Shown: positions 14,294 through 19,506 of the stretch, piece after piece | Layout of the letters: each line of letters begins with the position of its first letter | Position numbering within the stretch: position 1 is the stretch's first letter | From: Rickettsiales bacterium | GTDB lineage: Bacteria > Pseudomonadota > Alphaproteobacteria > Rs-D84 | Direction: 5' to 3' | DNA length: 19,506 nucleotides | NCBI GenBank assembly: GCA_031278055.1 | Contig: JAITLD010000014.1 | Location: 1-19,506 of the forward strand | Position numbers and translations under genes: made by a program | Notes under the pieces: generated by a model | What the model saw: only the letters and a program-made list of their open reading frames with translations | What the model was told of the DNA's origin: nothing | The model's database searches: none

Positions 14294-14782
14294 TTATTCA
14301 TACTTTGCCAAATCCTTTAATTTCGCATTTACTTTCAATTCGATTTTTTCGGCGACGGAATGTATTGCGTGTTCAATCGCGCTGGTTTTCGACGCGCTGG
14401 CGGAAACCAAATCCGACACGAACGCGTATGATTCGGATGCTGTTTCGGATGATTTGGCAATTATATTTTCACCTTCGCTCAACGTCCAAGAGGCGGTAAT
14501 TCGAACCTCGTCCCATGTCGCGTCGCCAGAACGTTGCAGGGCCTTATAAATTGTCTGCGGCTCATTCAACTTGACGGATAGTCTATATTTTGCAGATTTA
14601 TCGTTCGATGTGTTCCACGACAAAATCAATGAATTGCGCAGGTCGATTCCATTCGTTCCGGCAATCGGCGCGATGTAAATGTCAGCCACTCTGTTTTGCA
14701 GAATCAAGTTGTCGGAATACATCGGCGACCAGCCGCAAGCGGAAAGCAGACAAGGCGCAAGAAAATAGACAAGTCTTTTCAT
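14294..14782 (-). CDS. lptE: LPS-assembly lipoprotein LptE
   Basis: A 162-residue lipoprotein that plugs the LptD barrel and helps insert LPS into the outer leaflet. The signal peptide ends in lipobox LLSAC with Cys16, followed by GWSPMY, the counterpart of the CGFQPLY seen in alphaproteobacterial LptE. IYIAPIAGTNGIDLRNSL corresponds to the first conserved strand and helix, and the carboxy-terminal half carries the helix AIEHAIHSVAEKIELKVNAKL. ATG 14782 is preferred to the in-frame ATG 9 nt upstream because the n-region MKRL is typical. The promoter at 14838-14866 is interleaved with the rpsD-direction promoter. AT-rich heptads fill the leader. leuS, the usual upstream neighbour, is absent here. 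Confidence 0.88.
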   Translation of the reverse strand: MKRLVYFLAPCLLSACGWSPMYSDNLILQNRVADIYIAPIAGTNGIDLRNSLILSWNTSNDKSAKYRLSVKLNEPQTIYKALQRSGDATWDEVRITASWTLSEGENIIAKSSETASESYAFVSDLVSASASKTSAIEHAIHSVAEKIELKVNAKLKDLAKYE

Positions 14783-14803
14783 AATTATCAATTATTAATT
14801 ATT
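14783..14803. repeat. AATTATY heptads in the lptE leader
   Basis: Three successive heptads AATTATC/AATTATT (14783-14803) begin at the base next to the lptE ATG. A more degenerate run continues near 14817-14840. Confidence 0.7.
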
Positions 14804-14837
14804 AATCGGCTTTGCATATTAATAATTAACAGTTGAA

Positions 14838-14866
14838 ATTATATCTTGCAAAACCGGAAAAAACAA
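14838..14866 (-). promoter_or_regulatory. Promoter of lptE
   Basis: On the minus strand, TTGTTT (14861-14866), a 17-bp spacer and TATAAT (14838-14843). Its -35 lies in the spacer of the plus-strand promoter at 14846-14873, and the reverse also holds, so the two cannot be occupied together. Confidence 0.65.
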
Positions 14867-14873
14867 GTATAAT
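14846..14873 (+). promoter_or_regulatory. Promoter of the rpsD leader
   Basis: TTGCAA (14846-14851), a 16-bp spacer and TATAAT (14868-14873). The predicted start is near 14880, giving a leader of about 158 nt before rpsD. Confidence 0.75.
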
Positions 14874-14884
14874 TCGGCCGTCGG

Positions 14885-14972
14885 ATAATCAGAACTGAAT
14901 AATTTACGACGCCGCCTGTGGTCGTCCGAAAAGATAAGGATTCTGTCGAATGTCTGGCGGTAAACTGATTAT
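14885..14972 (+). ncRNA. Structured leader or small RNA upstream of rpsD
   Basis: ATAATCAG (14885-14892) pairs with CTGATTAT (14965-14972), TTTA (14903-14906) with TAAA (14961-14964), and CCGCC (14912-14916) with GGCGG (14956-14960). A small ATTC/GAAT hairpin lies near 14940-14951. A competing hairpin, GACG/CGTC with CC/GG (14908-14926), uses some of the same bases, so two folds are possible. I do not recognise the class. S4 represses its own synthesis through mRNA leaders in other bacteria. A similar role, or an independent sRNA, is inference. Confidence 0.5.
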
Positions 14973-15019
14973 TATTTATTGTTGATTAATAATTAATAGT
15001 TAATGATAAACAATTATTT
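14971..15019. repeat. AT-rich heptad array in the rpsD leader
   Basis: Forty-nine bases split into exactly seven AT-rich heptads, most of the form ATTANTN, including two identical ATTAATA units (14985-14998). It lies between the structured element and the rpsD ribosome-binding site. Confidence 0.7.
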
Positions 15020-15037
15020 TAACCATAGGAAATCGTT

Positions 15038-15670
15038 ATGGCAAAAATTGGCGCAAAGCGCAGCACGAAGAAACTCAAAATAGGGCGCCATTGGGGCGTC
15101 AATCTGTGGGGGCAGGCGAAATCCCCGTTTAACAAACGTAAATACAAGCCGGGCCAGCATGGGCCGACCGCGCGCACGGGAAACCTGTCGGATTATGGCA
15201 AGCAGTTGCGGGCAAAGCAATTATTGAAGGGATATTACGGCAACGTTGGAGAAAAGAAATTCCGCAAATATTATGACGAGGCGTCGAATATGCGCGGCGA
15301 CACACCCGCGAACATGATTGGTTTGTTAGAGTCGCGGCTGGACGCGGTTGTGTATCGCGCGAAACTTGCCCCGACGGTTTTTTCGGCGCGGCAATTGGTA
15401 TCGCATGGGCATGTTTATGTAAACGGAAAACGTGTCAGGATTTCATCGTATCAGGTGAAGCCGAATAATGTCATAACGGTTGGCGAAAAAGCAAAGCAAA
15501 TGCCGTTGGTCGTTTTGGCGCTGGAATCTGCGGAAAGGGATTTTGCGGATTATGTAAAGGTTGACAAAGGGTCGTTTACCGCGACATTTGTGCGCGTTCC
15601 GTCATTCGACGAAGTTCCGTATCCGGTTCAAATGCAGCCGGATTTGGTAGTCGAATTTTATTCGAGATAA
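15038..15670 (+). CDS. rpsD: 30S ribosomal protein S4
   Basis: 210 residues; a primary 16S rRNA-binding protein that nucleates small-subunit assembly. The alphaproteobacterial form is evident: [54 protein letters not shown] and the S4 RNA-binding domain [38 protein letters not shown] (about 97-134). It ends LVVEFYSR, as expected. AGGA lies 7 nt before the ATG. A long structured leader and a strong promoter precede it, and a strong terminator follows, so rpsD is monocistronic. Confidence 0.98.
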   Translation: MAKIGAKRSTKKLKIGRHWGVNLWGQAKSPFNKRKYKPGQHGPTARTGNLSDYGKQLRAKQLLKGYYGNVGEKKFRKYYDEASNMRGDTPANMIGLLESRLDAVVYRAKLAPTVFSARQLVSHGHVYVNGKRVRISSYQVKPNNVITVGEKAKQMPLVVLALESAERDFADYVKVDKGSFTATFVRVPSFDEVPYPVQMQPDLVVEFYSR

Positions 15671-15685
15671 TATTTTTCACATGAT

Positions 15686-15713
15686 AAAAAAAGCCGCTTT
15701 TTGCGGCTTTTTT
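15686..15713 (+). terminator. Terminator of rpsD
   Basis: AAAAAAAGCCGC (15686-15697), loop TTTTT and GCGGCTTTTTT (15703-15713) make a canonical intrinsic terminator with a U-tract. Confidence 0.92.
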
Positions 15714-15743
15714 AATTTGTTTTTATTTCACCGGATTTTATGA

Positions 15744-15769
15744 TATAATTCCCAAAAATGAAAGAATGA
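15744..15769 (+). promoter_or_regulatory. -10 box followed by a three-codon upstream ORF overlapping the autotransporter start
   Basis: TATAAT (15744-15749) lies 8 nt before ATG 15758. That ATG opens a Met-Lys-Glu-stop ORF (15758-15769) whose TGA overlaps the autotransporter ATG (15766) in an ATGA arrangement. A leaderless start on the mini-ORF followed by re-initiation is possible. The -35 is weak. No independent Shine-Dalgarno precedes 15766, though AAAGA lies directly before it. Confidence 0.4.
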
Positions 15770-18729
15770 AGCGCATTTATACGTTTTTAATCACTCTTGC
15801 GTTTGGATTGAATTTCCGCGCCGGGTTTTCCGTCAGTTATCCGCTTGAAATTCCAGATGATGACTATACGTATGAAAATTCTACTATCACAGATAATCCA
15901 GTCCATTTCCATAACAGCCATTCACGCGATAAGGGTGGAATACTTCATATTGGTTTGCGCGCCAAGGTTGGCTCCATAGAATCAATAGGATGGTTAAATT
16001 TTGTGAACAATTCGACTAGCGAAGCCGGTGGGGCCATTTATACCAGTGGTCTTTCCCTAATAAGAGAAATAAAGTCTAATTTTACATCGAATTGCGTAGG
16101 GGATTGTAGTTGGAGTAATCCCACGCCCGCAGGTTCCCATCCAGCTTCCACGTCGGCAGTTTTTGGTGGGGCGATTTATAACAGTGGGACAATCAATGTG
16201 ATCGATGGAAGTTTTACCGATAATTATGCCAAGAACACTTCAAGCGCTTCTGGCGGCGCATACGGCGGCGCCATATACAATGATGGAAGGATTGCTACTA
16301 TTAATGGAAGTTTTACAGGTAATTATGCCCAAAGTAACGGTACCGCGTATGGTGGTGCCATATACACCAGAGGAAACATAACTTTTGTTGCAAAAAATAA
16401 CATTCCCATTACGTTTACCGGAAATTATGTAAAGGATAATTTGGGAAAAATATACAACGCCATATATGTCGGCGCCAAGGCCGATTTGACTTTTAACGCC
16501 GAAAGCGGGTCGAGTATAACTGTTAACGACCGGATTGAAAGTTATGAGGTTGATGAGCTTGGGAAACCAATTTATAACATAAAGATCATTGGTGATGGAG
16601 AGACAGTATTCAACAATTATGTAGTGAATGCGAAAAAAGTCAGCATTGAGAGTTCGGCTCTTCGCCTCGGATTTATCGGGAGATCAGGCGATCAGTATAT
16701 CGATAACGGTGATTCTACGTATGTATACGGGCTTTTTATTCCGGAATTCAACACGGATATAAAGGTCAATTATTATGATAGCCCGATGTTGCCGCTAACG
16801 GCAGTTGCTCTTGATAACGGCAAATTATTTTTGGCCTATGCAACCGTGCTGGAATTACATGTTGAAGAACTGACCATGAAAAACGGGAGCACCATTTATC
16901 TGGATCCTAGTAGCAGTAATGTCATGTCCGGAATTTACGCCAGAACAGCATACAATTTTTATGGCAAAGACAATAAAATCACCGGTGCCGTTGATGCGCA
17001 GGGGATAGATACAGCTACCGGCGATATCAATTTCAGCAACAAGGATTTGAATTTCTGGTTGCTGGATACTAACGCCAATGGCGACACTGTTTTAACCGTT
17101 AATGGAATTGCCGATATAACTAATTCCAAAGTCAGCGTAGGACTTAGCGGCGCGGGGCAGCCGCTTTCCATCGGTGACACAATCACTCTGATAGATGCGG
17201 TCACTTTGAACGGTGATATTCAAAATGTATCGGGAAGCGGAAATAATTTTCAAGTGGTCAAGGGTGTAAGTTTGGTTTATGACTTGGAAGTTTCAAAGCA
17301 GGGCAACCAATTGATTGCCACCGTTTCAAGCGGCATCGGATTGAATCCGCAGACAAAATCGTTCAGCGAGGGAAACCTTGCCGGTGTGGCCTTTGTCAAT
17401 GTCGGCGCCGATGTGGCTTCCACGCTTGGAATAGCGAGCGCGGCCAAGGCCGCCGACGAAGCGAGGGGCTCGGTAAATATGTTTGCCGCGTCGGCTGTCG
17501 GTAAATCGCGTTATAAAACTGGGTCTTATATCGATTCAGGCGGGATATCCCTGATGCTTGGCCTATCTGCTGCGGCCGCCGATTCGCTTGTTGTCGGCGG
17601 ATTTGCGGAGTATGGACAGGGTGTGTATGATTCATTCAATGATTTTGCCACGGTGGATTCTATTGCGGCCGGCGGAAATATCACTTATATCGGCGGTGGT
17701 CTGCTCGGACGTTATTCATTCTGGGACGGGGTATACATCGATACTACTTTGCGCGCCGGGTTCATAAATACGACGTTTGAGAGCAGTGAGTTCACGGATT
17801 TCACTCAGTTGCAACCTGCGGTGAAAGCGGATTTTGATTCCAAGACCTTGTATTACGGCGGACATTTCGGCGCCGGTTACAATGTGAAACTGACAGACAG
17901 TTTGGAACTAGACGCTTCCGCAAAATATCTGCTGACAATTCAGGCGGCGCATGATGTGGAGGTTTCAACCGGCGAAACAGTGAAATTTGACAATCTGATT
18001 TCACATCGTATTCGTGCAGGGGGTAAGCTGACAACTGGCAATGGCGCTATGCGTCCCTATGCCGGTTTGTATGTCGATTACGAATTTGATGGCGAGTCGA
18101 AAGCGTCTATTTTTGATCTGGATGTCAGTGTGCCGAACTTGTCGGGCACGACCGGTGTCGGACAATTAGGCCTGGCTATCGAAAGCGGAAGACTTTCGGC
18201 CGGTTTCGGCATTGAAGGATATCTTGGCATGCGCAATGGTTTTGGCGCCTTGCTGACATTTAGATACAGATTGGGTTCCGATGTCAAATCGGTGTCGCTC
18301 AACCAGACTAGGAAGCAGGCGGAAGAAACTGCGCAGGCAAAAGTCGCCGCCGCAAATGGGAATGAAGCCGTAGCTAGCCAGAAAATGTTGATGAGGTCTT
18401 ATTCTATCGAAAACCCGGCACAGCCCGCGGCGGCGGCCGTTGCGGTTCCGTTGGCGGCGGGTGCGACCGGCGCCGTAGAGGTTGGGGCGGGACCTTACAC
18501 TATTCAAGTCGGCGCGTATTACACCGAAGAAAGGGCGCGCTCTATCGCGGCCAAGGTTGCATATATCGGAAATGTCACCATTGTTCAAGAATCCGAAATG
18601 TATAAGGTTCAATTCAGAAATCTATCGGAATCCGAGGCGAAGAGGATCATTGAGGAACTTCCGAAAGAAAAGCACATGCGTCCCGGGTTGCTGAAAAATG
18701 GCCGTTGGACAAGGATGGGGTCGCTGTAA
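15766..18729 (+). CDS. Autotransporter (type Va) with carboxy-terminal SPOR domain
   Basis: 987 residues. The signal peptide is about 1-20. The passenger (about 25-565) has pectin-lyase-like repeats marked by GGAIY at 88, 134, 167 and 197, each followed by a GSFTGNY-type strand, and a Cys110/Cys114 pair. The outer-membrane autotransporter beta-domain is about 572-837, entered by NMFAASAVGKSRYKTGSYIDSGG and closed by LLTFRYRLGS. A low-complexity Ala/Gln linker (about 838-908) leads to a SPOR domain (909-987) starting GPYTIQVGAYY. Ordinary autotransporters end at the last barrel strand. Here about 150 residues follow, topologically in the periplasm, and the SPOR domain should bind denuded septal glycan. 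By eye about half its positions match the SPOR domain of the RlpA homologue at 2362-3228. The passenger function is unknown. It lies between the rpsD terminator and tRNA-Val. Confidence 0.92.
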   Translation: MKRIYTFLITLAFGLNFRAGFSVSYPLEIPDDDYTYENSTITDNPVHFHNSHSRDKGGILHIGLRAKVGSIESIGWLNFVNNSTSEAGGAIYTSGLSLIREIKSNFTSNCVGDCSWSNPTPAGSHPASTSAVFGGAIYNSGTINVIDGSFTDNYAKNTSSASGGAYGGAIYNDGRIATINGSFTGNYAQSNGTAYGGAIYTRGNITFVAKNNIPITFTGNYVKDNLGKIYNAIYVGAKADLTFNAESGSSITVNDRIESYEVDELGKPIYNIKIIGDGETVFNNYVVNAKKVSIESSALRLGFIGRSGDQYIDNGDSTYVYGLFIPEFNTDIKVNYYDSPMLPLTAVALDNGKLFLAYATVLELHVEELTMKNGSTIYLDPSSSNVMSGIYARTAYNFYGKDNKITGAVDAQGIDTATGDINFSNKDLNFWLLDTNANGDTVLTVNGIADITNSKVSVGLSGAGQPLSIGDTITLIDAVTLNGDIQNVSGSGNNFQVVKGVSLVYDLEVSKQGNQLIATVSSGIGLNPQTKSFSEGNLAGVAFVNVGADVASTLGIASAAKAADEARGSVNMFAASAVGKSRYKTGSYIDSGGISLMLGLSAAAADSLVVGGFAEYGQGVYDSFNDFATVDSIAAGGNITYIGGGLLGRYSFWDGVYIDTTLRAGFINTTFESSEFTDFTQLQPAVKADFDSKTLYYGGHFGAGYNVKLTDSLELDASAKYLLTIQAAHDVEVSTGETVKFDNLISHRIRAGGKLTTGNGAMRPYAGLYVDYEFDGESKASIFDLDVSVPNLSGTTGVGQLGLAIESGRLSAGFGIEGYLGMRNGFGALLTFRYRLGSDVKSVSLNQTRKQAEETAQAKVAAANGNEAVASQKMLMRSYSIENPAQPAAAAVAVPLAAGATGAVEVGAGPYTIQVGAYYTEERARSIAAKVAYIGNVTIVQESEMYKVQFRNLSESEAKRIIEELPKEKHMRPGLLKNGRWTRMGSL

Positions 18730-18751
18730 TTTTATATCTCTGAAATATGTG

Positions 18752-18779
18752 TTGAATTCCATGGAAAAATAAATATAAT
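18752..18779 (+). promoter_or_regulatory. Promoter of tRNA-Val
   Basis: TTGAAT (18752-18757), a 16-bp spacer and TATAAT (18774-18779). The first tRNA base is 11 nt after the -10 box, so the primary transcript would have only a few leader bases. Confidence 0.75.
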
Positions 18780-18789
18780 ATGTGCCGCC

Positions 18790-18866
18790 GGATGACTAGC
18801 TCAGTTGGTTAGAGCACTTCGTTCACATCGAAGGGGTCGGGGGTTCAAATCCCTCGTCATCCACCA
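18790..18866 (+). tRNA. tRNA-Val (anticodon CAC)
   Basis: 77 nt with encoded CCA. The acceptor stem GGATGAC/GTCATCC is perfect. The D-arm is GCTC/GAGC. The anticodon arm CTTCG/CGAAG closes the loop TTCACAT with anticodon CAC, reading GTG. The T-arm is GGGGG/CCCTC with loop TTCAAAT. It has its own promoter. No duplicated tRNA 3' end (attachment site) is visible in the remaining 640 bp. Confidence 0.97.
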
Positions 18867-18988
18867 TTAATTTTCATCAAGTGATGGGGTTGTTGAAAGT
18901 CGAATGCCATAATAGCTCGCGAATTATTTTCCGCCAGTCTTATCATAACGGATTGGTGTCATGGTTGCGGTTTTTGTAAGCATAGTAT

Positions 18989-19016
18989 TTGACAAGAATA
19001 TATTTAGTGATAATTT
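18989..19016 (+). promoter_or_regulatory. Possible promoter of the 19040 ORF
   Basis: TTGACA (18989-18994), a 16-bp spacer and TAATTT (19011-19016), about 24 nt before ATG 19040. The -35 is perfect and the -10 moderate. The preceding 18867-18988 shows no other feature. Confidence 0.5.
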
Positions 19017-19039
19017 TATGTCATCGGTAACAAGAAAAA

Positions 19040-19279
19040 ATGGTTGATTATCCGGAATTTTACAAATCCGTAAATGTGGTAAAATATAAAAAGGCCATCG
19101 AGGCAAGATTGTTTTTCGCCCAATACCGCGGTATGTATGTCGCGGCACGACGTTATTTTATAGAATGGTTACGTCTGATGTCATATGTGCAAAAATATGG
19201 AGGCACGGTTCTCAAATACGGTAAAATCGGAAAGAATGGATATTTTGTTTTTGACAAACATGCCCAGAAAATGATATGA
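19040..19279 (+). CDS. Small basic, aromatic-rich protein of unknown function
   Basis: 79 residues, rich in Tyr, Phe, Lys and Arg (for example EARLFFAQYRGMYVAARRYFIEWLRL, about 21-46), with no signal peptide. I do not recognise it. The central part could be an amphipathic helix. A plausible promoter lies 24 nt upstream. The spacing to the ATG contains only AAGAAAA, a weak ribosome-binding site. The ORF ends 22 nt before the cysteine-rich gene, and its 3' end contains that gene's promoter. Its reality rests on promoter, length and composition only. Confidence 0.5.
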   Translation: MVDYPEFYKSVNVVKYKKAIEARLFFAQYRGMYVAARRYFIEWLRLMSYVQKYGGTVLKYGKIGKNGYFVFDKHAQKMI

Positions 19280-19280
19280 T
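19251..19280 (+). promoter_or_regulatory. Promoter of the cysteine-rich mini-gene
   Basis: TTGACA (19251-19256), an 18-bp spacer and TATGAT (19275-19280), inside the end of the 19040 ORF. The predicted start is near 19287, leaving a leader of about 15 nt that contains AAGGAG. Confidence 0.7.
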
Positions 19281-19301
19281 ACGACGAAAACGAAGGAGTC
19301 G

Positions 19302-19424
19302 ATGATGTGTAAAAAATGCGGATGTAGTAAAGATTGCCATAGCGAGGAAGCTCATAAAACGGGTGTAAAGGCCTGTGCCGTGTGCGGCAAAGAAAAATGC
19401 ACATGTAGCGAGCACACTAAATAA
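19302..19424 (+). CDS. Tiny cysteine-rich, probably metal-binding protein
   Basis: 40 residues (39 if the adjacent second ATG at 19305 is used). Eight cysteines are at 3, 6, 8, 12, 25, 28, 33 and 35, in the pattern CxxCxC-x3-C, then CxxC-x4-CxC, with His at 13, 18 and 38. This is a metallothionein-like or double-knuckle zinc-binding layout with a high Lys content. The two halves look like a duplicated four-cysteine unit. AAGGAG lies 4 nt before the first ATG and 7 nt before the second, which favours the second. A consensus promoter and a terminator bracket the gene, so it is very likely expressed. I know no named family that fits with confidence. Confidence 0.8.
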   Translation: MMCKKCGCSKDCHSEEAHKTGVKACAVCGKEKCTCSEHTK

Positions 19425-19449
19425 ATTCAGAAAATTTGCTTTTGTTTCA

Positions 19450-19477
19450 CGCAGACTTTTCTCTGCGCTGGTTTTTT
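19450..19477 (+). terminator. Terminator of the cysteine-rich gene
   Basis: CGCAGA (19450-19455), loop CTTTTC and TCTGCG (19462-19467) are followed by CTGG and six T residues (19472-19477). A further TTGACA at 19494-19499 hints at a promoter cut by the window end. Confidence 0.7.
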
Positions 19478-19506
19478 GGACCAATTTTGCATATTGACAT
19501 CAAGGA

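Noticed and set aside
14885..14972. SRP (4.5S) RNA or 6S RNA upstream of rpsD
   Set aside because: The GGAAGGAAGCAGC-type SRP core is absent, and the element is too short and differently organised for 6S RNA.
18961..19047. 28-codon ORF starting at ATG 18961
   Set aside because: It contains the TTGACA/TAATTT promoter of the next ORF and has no ribosome-binding site.
18867..19506. Genomic island inserted at tRNA-Val
   Set aside because: No integrase and no duplicated tRNA 3' end are seen in the remaining sequence; the window ends too soon to decide.

Overview
The window reads as chromosomal DNA of an alphaproteobacterium. The S4 protein, the RlpA amino-terminal region, the RNase E core with an acidic insert in its S1 domain, and the rne/M48-peptidase neighbourhood are all of alphaproteobacterial type. 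Base composition is moderate, intergenic regions are AT-rich, and many promoters match the sigma70 consensus closely. I cannot fix the order; an uncultured or host-associated lineage with a compact genome is plausible. Most of the content concerns the cell envelope.

Layout. 1-782: bamD (-) behind an AT-rich palindrome. 843-3259: murJ and rlpA (+) as a pair closed by a terminator. 3314-3704: a small exported protein (+) with a leaderless-type promoter. 3874-5601: a TPR membrane protein and a TrmN6-like methyltransferase (-). 5640-8615: an unknown polytopic membrane protein, then lpxA and lpxB (+). 8680-11960: rne followed by an M48/TPR protease (-), with a long structured leader. 12079-12302: an apparent small-RNA gene (-) with its own promoter and terminator. 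12342-13209: an unknown cysteine-containing protein (+). 13208-14782: lptE and holA (-). 14838-15713: overlapping divergent promoters, a structured leader and rpsD (+). 15744-18729: an autotransporter (+) with a carboxy-terminal SPOR domain. 18752-19477: tRNA-Val(CAC), a 79-residue ORF and a 40-residue cysteine-rich protein.

How the genes fit together. BamD (outer-membrane protein assembly), LptE (LPS export), LpxA/LpxB (lipid A synthesis), MurJ (lipid II flipping), RlpA (septal glycan) and the periplasmic M48/TPR protease form an envelope-biogenesis set. The autotransporter would be a client of BamD. Its SPOR tail is a close paralogue of the RlpA SPOR domain about 15 kb away, which suggests an outer-membrane protein anchored to septal peptidoglycan.

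The least expected features are: (1) a roughly 190-nt sRNA gene whose loops are almost pure pyrimidine and resemble anti-Shine-Dalgarno sequence, with an 11-nt perfect match to the ribosome-binding region of the TPR gene here; (2) the autotransporter-SPOR fusion; (3) a dispersed 7-bp-periodic repeat family in at least six places, including a start-codon region and a signal-peptide coding region; (4) several promoters whose -10 box sits 6-9 nt before the ATG, implying leaderless or nearly leaderless mRNAs; and (5) a tiny cysteine-rich protein with its own promoter, ribosome-binding site and terminator.
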